Notes: generated by a model from the sequence alone, not told the origin. DNA of 64,000 bases from Tetrahymena thermophila SB210 (GCF_000189635.1 NW_002476169.1:1-64000); one strand, 5' to 3'. Shown: positions 24,003 through 56,500, counted from the stretch's first letter. Numbers and translations: made by a program.

Positions 24003-25162
24003 TTTCAATTTATGCTAAATGATTTTATTCTATTAATAAGCTTTTCAATAATAAAATATTATTATTAATCAATTTTAGAAATAACTTTTATGTAATATAA
24101 TGCATTAGCAGCTAAAATGTATACTTCATATTTTATAAAACTGTATTTTTTTTTCTAAAAGATGAATAGATAATCTGAAATGATATTTTTTAATATAGCA
24201 GATTGATATTCATAAAGTGCTAAAAAAAACATCCTAATCAGGGAATACATCAAGCTAATCTGTTAATAAATTAATGATAATTTCAAAGCATTACTTTTTA
24301 GATTGATATCTTTGAAAACTTGCCTACTACTTTAGAATATGGATAGTAAAAATATTAAAATTTTTAAGTAATCTATAAAAACTTTCTTTTTATACTTTTA
24401 AAATTAAATAATTAAAGTCTGTCTAATAAAAGCAATCAAAACAAAATAAATATTTAGATTTTTTTCTAATACTCATAAAGATATGTTAAAAGTATATATG
24501 TTTCTAGCTCTTTCTAATTTTTAAAATTATTAGAAATTAAATTGCTTAGAAAAGTGGACATTAACAAATCTTTATAAAATTTATTTTAATCTTAAATTAC
24601 TTCGTGTATTTCAAATCAAAATTAATCATAGCTTAAAAAATTTCTACTTATAAAAATTATTTAAAATTAAAATTCTAATTAAATTTTTATTAATAACTTT
24701 TAATGATAATTTAAGTTAGATGAATTTCATAAATGAATTAAAAATTTGAACTAACCTTTCAAAATAATTTTCTATTTGTAAAAATACTCTTGTATGGTTG
24801 CACTAAAATTATATAAGTAAAGGTTAATGGAAAATAAATTAAAATCTCATCAATTTTTTTTCATAAAATAGTTAAAATTTCAGACACTCATTCTTTATTT
24901 ATTAATTTCTTTCAAAAATATGTTAATTTGTTTTCAATGTATTGCAAATTTAGTGTAATATTAATCTCTAAAACTGCATAAGTAATAATCAAATTGATAA
25001 AAATATAAATATAATTAATTAAATATTTATATAATCTATATACAATAACATTATGAAATATATTTCCGAAAAATTATTTGAAAATATGTATTATTCATCA
25101 TAAAATTTATTTATAACTTTAATTAATTAATTAACATTTTTATTTTTTTTAACTATTTTCTT
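24003..25162. other. Intergenic spacer, no gene seen
   Basis: 1.16 kb of AT-rich sequence lies between the RCC1 start and the 3' end of the dynein heavy chain, both on the minus strand. It holds the RCC1 promoter and the dynein 3' UTR. Short open stretches exist but none has coding composition. Confidence 0.55.
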
Positions 25163-41543
<16,381 letters not shown>

Positions 41544-43172
41544 TTTTAATCTGTTATTATTACAACCACTAATATTAAATTTAATTCAAATCAAAAATTT
41601 GGATAAAGAGATGGTATGTATTCTTTAATAAAATATTAAAATCAAATTTTTAATGATAATGATTAATTCAAAAATTTTGGCTTTAACATACAAAAAGTAA
41701 ATAAAAATAAGCAAATAGTTGCTTTAATATCTCAATTTTCAAAAAATTTGTTTAGATTCATTTAATTAATTTTATCAAATAATATTCAGATAAATAAAAA
41801 ATAACAACTTTTAAAATTAATACTAATCACTCATTTCAATAAGATTTGAATTCAGAGAAGTGTTGTTTATCCCTTTAAATTTTGAAAAGAAAATCTATGG
41901 TTATTATCTTTAGATATATTTTATATTTTTCAAATCAAAAATTTGCATTAATTTTGTTTGGCTATCAATTTTATTCAATATATAATGTTAAATTTATTTA
42001 TTATTTTGCTTATCTAATATAAATGTTTTAATAATTATCCATAAATTAATCATAAAAAAGCAGCTTTCATTTTTATTGTTACAAATAAACTGCATAAAAT
42101 TTATTTATTTTATTTTAAAATAATTAACAATTTTTTTTCAAAAAAACTTATAAAACTTAAATTTATCATATGATTGATTATTAAAAAATTTAACTTTCAA
42201 TTTGAATTCTAAAAATACTTTCTTTTTAAGATTTATAAATAAAAAGATTCTACAAAAAATAATATCTTTATAATCCAATTTTGTAATAATCATTGAATTA
42301 TCTCAAAATTTTAAAATAAACAACATCACATATTTGTTTTAATAATTTTATTTAATTTGCTTTATTATTTTCGATTGTACCTCTAAAATATAAATAATCA
42401 GAATAAACTGAATGATATTTTTAAATATAGTAATATGTAAAGCTAAATAATTTACTATTATTTAATATTAAATTAATGTACATGGAAAACTTTATTAATA
42501 TTTTCAAAACAAAAAGGATATTAGATTAATAAAAATTTTACCTATAAATTTTTTTAAAATATTCAATTTAAAAAATTTAACCTTATTTATTATGTCTAAT
42601 TACCTAATTTAATAAATATTATTTTAATTAAATCATTTAATATTTTTAAAAATTGAATTAATAAGTATATATAAATATTCTGATAGCTAAAATACATATA
42701 AATTTTAATTTTGTAATTAAAGTTTTTTAATATTGAATTTATAAAAATTAATCTAAATTTGATTATGTTATATTAAAAACATAAATATATAGTAATTTAT
42801 TTAATATTAATTATACAAACAATATCAAAAATCTTTCTTTTTTATTAGTTAAATTGATTGCATTAAAGAAATAAATGAATATCAATCAATAAGCTTAAAA
42901 TTAACTAATATAATTTTTTATAAAATAAAATCAATCATTAATTTTATATTTTTTTTTTAAAATTTTAATTTTAACTATTTTAAAATTAGATAGAATTAGT
43001 ATTTTGTTAATTAATTAATTATTTATGTCAAGTTTTTAGATTTCTGATTAAATGTCAGAATTAATTGAATTATCTTCTCTGATATTAGAAAAGTGCATTT
43101 ATATATATCCTGATTGAATTTCTTTATATAGAGATTATACTTATTTTATTATTGTAAATAATTATTAATTAA
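41544..43172. other. Divergent intergenic region (1.6 kb)
   Basis: Very AT-rich sequence between the dynein heavy chain start (-) and the FHA gene start (+). It should hold both promoters. No coding pattern, repeat or RNA gene was recognised. Confidence 0.6.
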
Positions 43173-44753
43173 ATGGAAAAAGTTTTAGAACTAGCAAAAA
43201 AGTTAGAGAATACTCAATACTAGGAATAGTCTGAATGGATAGCAGACTACTTTTAATATTTTGGATAAGAAGAGTATCTATAATAGAATGAAGAAGCTCA
43301 AAAACTTATAAAAGAGATTGAAGAAAAGCTTTAATTTTTAAGTGAATAATCTCGATTTGGATTTTAATACTTTTCATCTTACTTTAAAGGAAACCAAAGC
43401 GATCAAAGCAATACCAATAAGGAGATAATCGCAAAGAATATTAAACAGCTATGCTATATAATAATTTAAAATAAAACAGAAAGTAGCTTGACTTTAAAAT
43501 AAAAATAAATACTTATCTAAGAGTATTTTTCTCTCCATATTTAAATCAATTAAGTATCAATACCTCATGAACTGAAGTTGCAAAAAATAAAAGAAACTTA
43601 TTGTTTTAAGACGAAGTAAGCTAATGAATTTTATTCAAAGTATTTACAAGAATATATATCTAAGCACGGAAATAGTTAGAAAATATTTTGGACGGACTTT
43701 AAACCAATTTTAGAAAAGTTTTTAAAAGACTAATTCAACTATAAAAATAAAAACGATTGTAACTTTAATGACCTTACTGCGTACTTAAAGTAATTTATAG
43801 ATAAGAAGTAAGATAATACAATTGACTTTGAAGAAATAGATGATTTTTTTTTATAGTACTTAAATAAAGACAGCTTTTCTGTAGATGACTTATACTAAAT
43901 TGTTGAAAATAAAATTTACAAGCCTATTAACACAAATTTAAAACTATCTCTACTAAAATATCCTTCTGTTTATAGCGGTTTTTACAAGTAAAATGGTATT
44001 CAATTTCAAATAAAACCTTACTATGATCGCATATCATTAGGTAGAAAAGCTGATAAATAAAATACCATTCAAATATTCCCAGAGGATGATGCAAGTATGA
44101 GCAGATAATAATTTTAAATCTACAAAAATGAGATGCAAAATTATTTCATTGAAAATTTACACTAAAATATATAAATGAAGATTAGGGTAAATGATATAAA
44201 ACAAATTGTCAGAAAAGGATTTACTTATGTTTTTCCCAAAAAAAATAATGTTTTAATAGAAGATATTATCCCCAGTAATGAAAATGTTCATGAAGGTGTG
44301 AATTAAATAAATCCTTAACTTGATTAATACTAAATTGAATTGAAGGCTAATATTAGCTAAATTGAGTCTGAAAAGGCAGAAGATCAGGAAGGTGAAATCC
44401 ACTTCAAGTATAATAATATCAGATACCCTTGTAAAATCTAAAAGTTTACTATAGGAAAAAGTCTATCTGATGACATATAAATAGATAGTGCGGAAGAAGA
44501 CTAGTAAATTATTTTTGAGTACATTAAGAATTATGGATGGGTTGTTTATGAACCAAAGCCAACAAAAAAAGGAACATTTGTTAAATTTAATTATAAGGAT
44601 GTTACAAAAAACCAAGAATTGAAATTGCAAAAAAATGATTTAGATAATAATTAAGTTTTAAATTCTTAACAAGTGAATCCCAAGTTTTAAATATTTAATG
44701 GTATGTAATTCTAACTTGCTGATTATGAGTGTAGACTTAATTTTGAAAATTGA
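43173..44753 (+). CDS. FHA-domain protein
   Basis: A single exon of 526 aa. The N-terminal ~250 residues are helical, Glu/Lys/Gln-rich and unfamiliar. A clear FHA domain covers about residues 265-355: a beta strand, then S-L-G-R291-K, I-Q-I-F-P, and D-D-A-S-M-S-R-Q-Q-F-Q-I, the conserved phosphothreonine-binding G-R...S-R pattern with Gln where His is usual. A second, weaker unit (about 420-500) reads FTIGKSLSDDIQID followed by QQIIFEYIKN and a GTFVKF strand, with Lys in place of the key Arg. FHA domains bind phosphothreonine peptides in signalling and DNA-damage complexes; which pathway this one serves cannot be told. It is divergent from the dynein gene. Confidence 0.78.
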
Positions 44754-45108
44754 ATTAATAAGATTATTTGATATTTTTTAATATAAATTTTAAAAATGTT
44801 TAAAAGTATCATAAAATATAAGAAAAAATTTAATAAAATTTAAAATTAACTATTTTATAATTTTTGTTGTTTAAAATCTTACAAACAAAATATTTTAATT
44901 TATTAAATACCTATTTTTAATAACTTTTTATATTTTAAATCATAAAAAATTCCTCTAATTTATTTTTAAATTTGAGACACTAAATTAACTAGGCAATCAA
45001 TTTAACTCAAAATCACTTTAAATAGCTTTTTAAAATAAACTAATAAGCAGCTTCAACTTAAATATTTTTTAATTAAGCAAAATAAAATTACAAAATTAAA
45101 ATTAAAGA
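44754..45108. other. Short intergenic spacer
   Basis: 355 bp of AT-rich sequence between two plus-strand genes, holding a 3' UTR and a promoter. Nothing else was seen. Confidence 0.6.
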
Positions 45109-47954
45109 ATGCAACACTTTGAAGAGACATAATCTTCAGAAAAACTGAGCCCAAATACAAGTAACTTGTAGCCTCGTCAAGAGAAGCTATTGTGTTTTTG
45201 TGGAAGAGTTATCATAGAAAAACCTGTTACTTTACCTTGTGGTCATTAATACCACTTTAAATGTGCTAGAGATTATGTTTTTAATGTCTAAACATAAATA
45301 TAGAGTATTGAAGATATGATCTGCCCCTTTTGCTAAAGTAATAACAATAATTCCTAATGTGATAATTTTTAAACTAGTCACTACGTACTATAAGAGGAAT
45401 TAGATGAAGAGAATGAAAACTTTATTAATTTGAAATTTAAAAAGATAAATACTTAGCATAACAATAACTAAACTCCACTAAGCAATTAAACAAATACAAG
45501 CTTGAATTAGAATTCTTAAAATACCTCTAATGATTAAAGTTTCAAATACTAAACTCCCAACATGAATAAATATAGCAAAAGGTCTAGATATTCTAATAAT
45601 GATGACTCTAACAGCACAAATAAACAAAACAACTTAAATACATTTTTAATTAGTCCAGCCTAGGCATCATTCAAAAGTACTTAAGAGCGTGTGCCCTTTA
45701 CAGATATAACTGCATAAATTAACAAAAAATCTCCTTAAACTTAATATAATTCAATAAAGAATAAAATTTGTTTTGGTAATTTTTAAAAATTTTTATTGAT
45801 TTTTTATTTTTATTTTTTCAAAAATTAACAAAAGAAAATGTGAATTAGGATACAAGTAAAGAAATGTAGCCAAGAGAAATAATTCAAAACAATTAATTTA
45901 GCTTTTATGAAAGCAAAATTTAAGAGTAAAAAGCTTAAAATATTAACCAACCTTTCGCTATTACAAATTCAGAATCCCAAAAGAATATTTATCAAAAAAA
46001 TAGATATGGAAATTACATCTAAGTTTTGGGAGAAAGGATTATTAAGAAAAGTTTAGAAATAAAGAATAATTAATATTCTTCAATATCTGCTTCTTCTTCG
46101 TCATCCTCATCATTTTCTTCTTAATTATAAGGAAATCGAAATTCAATCTAAAAAATAAATCTCAGCTGTTCAGATATTATGTAAAATGTGTCTTTATCAG
46201 ATTCAAGTTTAATTTCAAATAGCTTTTATTAGCAATACCCTTCTATCTTTCCAAATAATGCTACTTCAAATATGTTTACCAGAATGAAATAAATTTTGCA
46301 TTCATCATAAGTAATGAATTACTCATTTAATAATTCTATGGCTTCTATAGGTAGTGATAAAGAAAATGTTAGGAACATAACAACGAGAAGAGCAAGAAAT
46401 AACGTTTTGTAAGCTTCATTTTATGAAGGAGTTTCTTATATGTGCCCTAACAGCTTATACACTAAATTTAATAAAAAAGAGCAAGAAAAGACTCTTTAAA
46501 ATGAAATTTTTAAACCCGAAAAATAACTCTCAGATATTGAAGAAAGAGATAAAGAATGTTTAGCATACCCATTTTGTATTGAGCTATCTAATTTATTTAA
46601 TTCGAATGAGAATAATAATTTCAAGAATACCCAAGATTTTCTTATTCTGTTTGTACATGACAAATTAACAAGTGAGTAAAGATACCTAGCTATGAAAAGT
46701 CTTTACACATGTCTTGATACCTATGATACTTTATCACTCTCTTGGATAAATTCCACTACAAATAAAGTATTTAAGTCTTCATCTGATTACTTTTTTGGAA
46801 GAGAAATGGATGAGTTAGTATCAAGCGAATTTATGAGGCTTTAAGCTAACAAACAGTCTGAAATTATTTTAGAAGCTGACTAGAAACCAGAACTTACTCG
46901 CTAAAAAGAGAATTATGTTTTAGATAGCGATGAAAAATCTGAAATCAAGAAGAAAAATCTAAGCCTATTTGTGCAAGAATAATTCAAACTGTTAAAGATC
47001 AAGAGAATGATTTAACATTTTGTATTAATATAAGCAGAGGATGTTGAGTTAAATTTTTTGAAAGAGCTAGATGGCATAAAAAATGTTATGACAAGTGTTA
47101 TCAAAATCCCATCAAACATTTTAAATCTCTCAAATAGTTTGGAATTCAGTGAAAGTTGTAAAAATCTCTTTAACAATCAAATTGATGGAACAAGGCGAAC
47201 AAATATTAAGAATTTAAATATAGCAATTGAGATTAATCCTTATTTAAATAATCTACTAGATCTATCCCTTGTTAATAAAGAAGAGTTTTCAGCTAAAGTA
47301 AAAAAAACTACTCTAAGGAATGTAAAGTCCTCTTCAAAAAGCAGTGAAAATCTAGTAACTGATGAAGAGCTAGAAAATTAAATGGAGAAAGATAAACATA
47401 ACGAAGTAGATTAATAATTGAGAGAAAACTCCAACTTTCCTGAATTAAGCACAATATTTGAGGTTGATATTGACTATTTAAAAAAAGATAGAGAATTATT
47501 ACTTTTTGAAATTACATTTAGCAAGGACATAAACCCAAGTTATCAGAGCGCTCAGCTTTTTAATTGTTCCATTTAATACGATTTTATTTATGTTGAATTA
47601 CCAAATAACCAAATTGAATATTCGGTAAACTCGCAAACAGGTGAGTTTGAATTATCTGATTCTTAAAATTTTATGAATTTTCCTCCTATGTTTTAAGACA
47701 TTTCACAAAACTTAAAAAATCTATATCTTCTTTTTGAGTGGCATAAAGACACAAATCATCTGCGTTATAATAGGAGAGTAATGTATTCATTTTGGGAGGA
47801 GGAAGTAAAACAATCTAATTTATAACAAGTAATCTACGATAAATATAAACAGATTTTTGACTCAATTGCTCAAAAAAAATAGAACTAAGATTTTGAAGAA
47901 TATAAAATGTTCACAGAATATTATCAAAAGCTATTGAAACTAAATCAAAATTGA
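45109..47954 (+). CDS. N-terminal RING-type zinc finger protein
   Basis: Exons 45109..45775 and 45835..47954 (intron GTAATTTTTA...AACAAAAG) give 928 aa. Near the N-terminus the zinc ligands read C29-F-C31, C44-G-H46, H49, C52, C72-P-F-C75, a RING-H2 layout except that the first pair is C-x-C rather than C-x2-C. RING proteins serve as E3 ubiquitin ligases that bring an E2 to a substrate. The UBE2D-type E2 gene lies 1.25 kb downstream on the same strand, which is suggestive but not proof of pairing. The middle is Asn/Ser-rich and disordered, with a run of serines near 46090-46125. The C-terminal ~400 residues look folded (mixed hydrophobic and charged, several Trp) but match no family I know. 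Confidence 0.78.
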
Positions 47955-49203
47955 AGAATAGAAATAATTTTTGTTTTTTTTTATCACAAATATTATCAAT
48001 AAATAAAGAGAAATAATCTTTAATGTTAAACTTGAAATATCCATTTATTTTTTTTGTATTTATTTGATATGTAGTATTAAAATTTTGTAAAAAGTAATGT
48101 AAATTACAGAATATAACAAAAGAAGAATTATTTATTGATATAGATCAAATAGTCAATAAAAGAAACTTGTAATTTTGTCAAAGTAGCAAGATCTTATGTT
48201 TTTGATCTGCTATTGACAAACGTAACTAAAATATGTAAAAATTTTTATACAAAAAAGAGAAAGTTCAGTAAAATTAGTAAAAATATATTATTTTAGCATA
48301 CAATTGTTTTGTTAAAATTTAAAAAAAAAATAATTTTTAAAATATATCAATCAATGAATATAAAAAATGACTAAAATTAGAAAATTCAATATTTCAATAA
48401 AATAATTAAAAATATATGTAAAAAAATGATATTAGAATAATTACAAATTCTTATTTTTGCGTGCCAGTTTAGAGAATTCTATCATAAAATGTACAGATAT
48501 TTTAATTAGGATCATTAAAAGTCAGATTATAGATGAAAGAAGTAAAGAAATAAATTTAAGATTAATAATATAAGCAGAAGACCTCCTAAATGATTATTTT
48601 TGCAATAGATTTAAATTTAAAAGACGAAAAAATTGCATTTTAAAAAGCATGTTTGCAAATAAGTTATTATGAGTCAACTGAGCTGTTTGATGGTAAAAAA
48701 GATTTAAGAAAAAATAGCTATGATAATTAAATGAAAGAATTAGTTATGATAATTAAATGAAATAAAAAAATACGTAAGAAATAGATAGAGTGATTGATAT
48801 GAATGAATTTAATCAATACAAATTCACTTAGATAATGAAGTATTACTTTTTAAAATAAAGTTCATGGAATTATAAATCTAGAAATGCTTGTGGAAAAATA
48901 GAAAGTATAAAGGGCTAATATATAAGGTTTTAAACAGAATGATGAAATCGTGGATTTCTATGCAAATCAAAAGAAATTTAAAATAATACAAGGGTGCCAG
49001 AAACTGATAAAAAATAACAAAGACTTTTACTTTTTTATAGTCTGCGTCTTCTAAGAATATTAGAATGAGCGGAGCTTATTTCAAATAGAGGAGTTGAGCA
49101 AGCACAAAATTAATGTAAAAACTAATAATTAAAAATTATATTTTACAAACAAAAAGCAAAAAAAACAAAAGAAAAGAAAAATAAATTAAACAAGCAAACA
49201 AAG
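47955..49203. other. Intergenic region with degenerate open stretches
   Basis: 1.25 kb between the RING gene and the E2 gene. A plus-strand reading 48533-48760 encodes a 75-aa Lys/Gln-rich peptide. Another frame is open from about 48935 up to and past the E2 start (Gln/Lys-rich, including FYFFIVCVFQEYQNERS). The frames do not join by a convincing intron. An 18-bp sequence, TATGATAATTAAATGAAA, is present twice (48719-48736 and 48745-48762). This may be a decayed gene or an unresolved one. Confidence 0.35.
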
Positions 49204-50526
<1,323 letters not shown>

Positions 50527-53500
50527 GGTCGCAAAAAAGAAATGCCCATACCCAATATTATTAACTTCATTCATTATCTATCTTCTTCTTATTGCTTGCA
50601 TTCGATATATTAGTTTCAGCAGCTGAATTATTTTAATAATTTACATATATATAGTAACTATTATATAAAATGATATAGTAGGATAGAGTTAATTGTGCGA
50701 CCATTATCATATACTAACTAATCCACTCACACAAAAACATTACAAAAATAATATTAATATAATAACAACTAATCAACCATAAAACATTAATTCTCTTTTA
50801 TGACATATATTTATCTCTTCAAAGTCTTTGTAAATAATAACATACAAATGAAAAAAACAAACTAATGAATAAAAAACTCCAGCTATCTTAAATTTCACTG
50901 CATATTAATTTAATGACAGGCAATTGGAGCTTAAACATAAGATAATAAGCTTAATGGGAGTGTTATCACCAATGAAGAGAAATAAAATGAATTATATAAA
51001 TTCGTTTATAAAAAAATATATTCTTTATTTTGTATGTGTTTAATGGGCAACAACGTTCACTCAATTTATATCATTTCGTAGTAATCGTATACATATATTT
51101 TAATAAATATTTTTTACTAATTAATTCCAAATCCAAATTCTGCATGTCTAACTTAAACAATCTATCTATATATTCATTATAACCCTATTTTTCTACTTAG
51201 AAACTAAAAATAATATTATTTGTTTATTTATTCACTTTCAAAAAAAAATTGTATGAAGAGAGCTGAAATTAGGTGCAATTTAATTAATTTTCTTTGATAT
51301 ATTTGGAATAAGCTAATGCTCTTGTTAAATAAGTAAACAAACCTAGTAATTAATTTTTCTTTTTTTCTCACTTTTAATAAATTAAAAGAATATTAAAATA
51401 CAAAAAATACTCTCTCGACCACTTTTTTGAAGTGGTTTTTGAGAAATAAAAGTTAATCTTTAATCAAATAATTTACTTTAATAAATTGTAATAGAAAGTT
51501 AACAAAATAATTTGATAAGCGGTTCAACAAAATTTGTTTATTAAATCGTTATAAAGCGAAATTTGTCAACGACAAAAAGTTTATTTTTATCATTTTTTAA
51601 AATTTAAACTCCAAAGAGTGTTTTTTTTTTTCTTTTTAATTTTTAAAATAAAAACTAAATTCTCTTTTAAATTAAAATAAAAATATGTCTAAAATTTAAT
51701 TATTATTTATTATAAAATTTAAATAAATAGGTTTAAAATAGAAATTTTATATTTTTTAAATTTGAATTTAAATTAAAAATTTTATTTCATTTGATGATTT
51801 TTTTAAATTTATTCTTATTTTATATTTTAATATGAAATTTGAATTATTTTTCTTTTTATATTTAATTTCTTTATTTATTTATCTTCATTTTTTATTTTTA
51901 TTTTATTTATTAAGATTTTCTTTTATTTTTTAGTAATATTAATTTATTTTTTTATTATTTGTTTTTTTTATCTAGTTTTTTAATTCTTTTTATTTCGATG
52001 AGAGAGCTTTTGCAGAGATTTTTTAAAAATAGTTTTATTTTAATATATTTATATTTAATCGATTTTCACGGGCATGCGATTGATTTAATTTAAAAACTTA
52101 GTGGCATTTAATTTGAGGATAGTTTTTATTTTATATTTATATTTACGATTGAGCAGTTCCTATTTTTTTAAACAATAGATGATTAATATAAAATTAATAG
52201 GGGACATTTAGGATAGAAGAGAAAATCTTTAAGGATTAGATTGTTCTCTTTAGATTACTTTTAAATATATTTTCTAAACATTCAAAGAGTTAGAAAATAA
52301 ATTTAAATAGTAATAGATTAATGGATAGACTTTTTGCTGTTGTTTTAATTTCTCATAAAATATAATAGTTAATATGAATATTATTAAGTAAGTAAGAGTC
52401 AAATCAAATCAAATGAAATAAAATTTAAACTCACCATATTACCTTTGGTAGTGGATGTTAGAAGATAGTTGGATATTTAGGATATTAGGATAGATTTAAG
52501 CAAGATTTTATTATTAAGTTTTGGTTATTATAAAATGGCTATAAGCCAAGTGAATTCCTTTTTTTTTTTCTTATTAAGAAATCAAAAAAGAAATTAAAAT
52601 TTATAATCTTTTGGGAAGATCAGAGATAATTTTTATTTAATTTTCAAAATTCAAATATGAGTTTATTTAATTAACAGGATATTAACTTTTTCAAATAATT
52701 TAAGTCTAATTTTTTATATCATATTTTTTAATTATTTAATTTGTAAAAAAATAATTATTTTTATTTTTAATATCAATAAAAATTTTATTTTTTTAGTAAT
52801 ATTTATAATATTTTATTATAGAATTAGATATGCTTTAAGAGGATACAAATAAATTAGTTAAAAATTGCCTAAATTAACTAATAAATACTTATTTTATATT
52901 GGTAAGATATTTAAACACTTTCAGAAAGAAAAAATTTATAATTAATTAATAAGAAAAATAAATTAATAAAAGCAAAAAAGAAAAGTATTTTTACAAAACC
53001 AAGTTATTAATTAATAATTTTTTAAGGTTAAACAAACAAACAGTTTGAACTGAACGCAACCCAAGTTTTTTGTGCAAAAAGCATTCTTCCAAATCAATTA
53101 AATATTGGAGGTCTGTGAATACTCTTTTAAGAGATTAAATTCACTTTTTTGGAATAATGCTTAATGATCTTAAAATAACTTGATTTGTTAAAAATACTTT
53201 TCATAAAATCGCTTCAATATAATAAATTGTTTATCAATCTATATTGAATCGTAACTGTATTTTCAAAACAATAAAACTAAAATAAAAATGAGAATAACAA
53301 TATCTCGATTTTCTATTAGTATCCAATATATAAAAAGTATTTTTTAAAAGCTAGGAATTCATGAATTGATTTTAGATATAATGGCTATGATGATGATGCT
53401 GGCGGTGATGAATGTGATGCCTTTAAAAAGAAAAAGAAAAAAGAAGAAAATAAATAAAAATAAAAATTATTAAAATAAAGAAAAAGAAAATAATGAAATA

Positions 53501-56500
53501 TTAAAATTCAGAAAAAATGAACAAATTATTAAAACAAATAAATAATTAATAAAATTACAAATAATTAAATAAATAAATAAATAAAATATAAAAAATAAAT
53601 CCAAATAAAAATAAAAACAAAAAATTATTAAAATACAAAAAATTAATTAATACAAGATATTATTTCATTTTTTTATTTTTTTGGCAAATATTTTTTTTTT
53701 AGCAATTTATTTCAATATTTTTTAAAAATTTTAGTCAATACATAAAATAATTCATATATTTTTTTCTTTTTGGAGTAAAAAAATAAAATTTATAAGTAGC
53801 CTTTCATTTCTATATTGAAAAAGCTTGTTTTTTGTATATTTAACTTATTTTAAACTGGTTTTTTTCCCATTAATTAATTCAATTATATCTTAAATGATGT
53901 TTTATTACTGATATGAATAGAGTGTTTAAAAATAAATAATTGCATCTTGACTTTAATAAATTATCACGCAACGATGGTTTATTTAAAATAAATATGCTTT
54001 TTCCTAAATTATTTTAAGAATTTGGTTTCTAAAAGTGATATTTTTATCATATAAACTATTAAAATTATGAATAAAATAGATATTTTTCCGCTACAAGTTT
54101 ATTATAAATTTTATTTAGTTACTTCATATTTATTATGCATTTTGTTTATGATGCTTTCAGAACTAAATTTGTAAACTCAAATTATTAATTTGTTTCATAG
54201 AACAATATTTAATTACATTGTTTGGCTAATTAAAAATTAACACTTTATTTACCACTCCTAATTTTTAAAAGGATAATTAATTATTATTTTTTTAATACAA
54301 ACATTATTCATGCTTGAAATTATTACTCCATTAAAAGAATATTTTGATTTTATGTTGCTTTGATTTGAGTAAAGAAAAATAATATTAAATAATTCTATTA
54401 AACAATTTATGCCCTCTTGTGCTGATACTAAATTTTGCTTAAAAGCTAGAAAACGATTAAAATTAATACATGTACTTTTTAACTCTATACATTCATTTTC
54501 AAAAGAGTGAAAATTGGCATGAATTTAATGAAAAGAAATTTAAAAATTAAAATTAGTAAATTTTAGAAATAAGAATTTGATTCAAGTGGCTTATAAAGAC
54601 TATATGCAAAATTAATGATGTCAATCATTTAAATTTTAAATTAAAGAAAGTTAGTTTTACATAATAAAAGTAAGCTAGTAAGTCTTAATATTGAAAAAAT
54701 ATAGAAATAACTCATTAGTTTTAATGTATTTTAAGTACTCAGTAGAATTTAAACTGTTAATTATTCCCTCAAAAAATCAATAATGTTTAGTCTTTTTCTA
54801 TATTTATTTTAAAGATTAAATCAAATTTGAATTTTAACATAAATTCACTCTTAATTGCTTGATTGACAAAATTTTCAAACAAAATCTGAATATTTATTTA
54901 TTACTTATAGAAAATTATTAAAATTTGTCTCTCTAAAGAATTAATAATTATGTAAATAAATATGAAAATATTTACCATTAAAGATCTTTATTTTAATTCT
55001 GATTAAAAAAATATTCTTTACATTTAAAAAAAGTAATCTTGCTTGAACCTCTATTACTACAAGTAAAATAGAATCAATAGAGATTTTCATTGGTATTTTT
55101 AAGCAAAGATTATAAAAATTATAAAGAAATAAAAAAAATTATAATTTACGATTTTAATTCAAATGTTAATGATAATTATATTTAATTATATTTATTATTT
55201 ATAAAATATTAGGTAATAGAAATAAGGATTTTTAAATTTTTTCTTATAAAAACTTACACTTGTTTTCTTTATAAATAGATTAATTACAAATATTGTTTAC
55301 AAAATTTTAATATAAATAATGTAATAATTGTGACAAATTTGAAATAGAAAATATAGTGAAGAACAAAAAAAAAATATCTTCTTTAATAAATTGACAACAG
55401 AAAATATTTTTTTTTTCTTTTAATTTCCTTAAAATATTTTTTTTCCTTATTTATTTATAAAGCTTTATAGAATTTTAAAAAATTTCATCGGTAATAATAG
55501 TAAATTTAGCTCAAATTTATAATTTTCAATGCTTGATTGTCAATTAAAAACCTCTTAATCAAAAAAATGCATTTCTTTCATAAAATAATCCACCAATTAA
55601 TATTTAAATTTTCCCTTTGGTATTGACCAAAATGTATATCTATTTATTCCTTTAAATCTTTTCTCAATTTTTTTTTTTTTTGATAAGTTTCAATATAATT
55701 TCTCTTACCTATATTTTAAGAAATCCATTTTTTAAACATTAATGAAGGTTTTACTGGATATGAAAATACAGCTGTTAAAAATGTACAAAAAATTGCTCAA
55801 ATTTCGAAAAGGCTGAGCATAAAAAAAAGTATAAATTTTTCATTTTAATAATTGAATTATGAGAAAAAAAACTAATTGTAACATAAAAATTAAAAAATTT
55901 ACAGTTTCTTATCATATTATGAATAAAAACTTATTTATAAGATGATGAAAAAATATGAATATAGTTTATGGATTTTACATTTAATGAAAAAATAAACATG
56001 ATTTAAATAGAAAATCAACTTTTTAAAGATTTGACATAGTTTTGATAAAAGATATTTGAAATAGTCTTAAAAATTTTTTTCAGAAAAAATTTCATTTGGC
56101 TCTCTTTAGAAATAATTATATTAATAAAAGCATTAAAATTTGAAACAATATTAAGTTCCAATCTCTTATCACTAGAAATTTGTAAAATTTATTCAAATAA
56201 GCTCATTTGGTTTCTTTTTATAAGTCCTTTACACAATAATCTTTTTTCGCCAAATATTTTGATAGATTTTATTATTCCATTAATGATAATCTTTTTAAAA
56301 AATTGTCTCAAGGTGAATTCAATTCAATTATTTTTAATTATTTTAGGTGTGTATTTTCATATGTTGCTACAAAAATATTTCAAAAAAATTTAGACAGATA
56401 ATTCTTACAGTCATATTTTAGAGTTTTTAATTCTTAATATAAAATAAATATCTCTCTTTATAATCAAATAAATAAATATACACCATGTAGATTAAATTAA

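Noticed and set aside
53289-53819. 176-codon plus-strand open frame in the gene-free tract
   Set aside because: With only TGA as stop and about 80% AT, frames this long arise by chance. The translation is Lys/Asn/Ile/Phe-rich filler with no conserved pattern.
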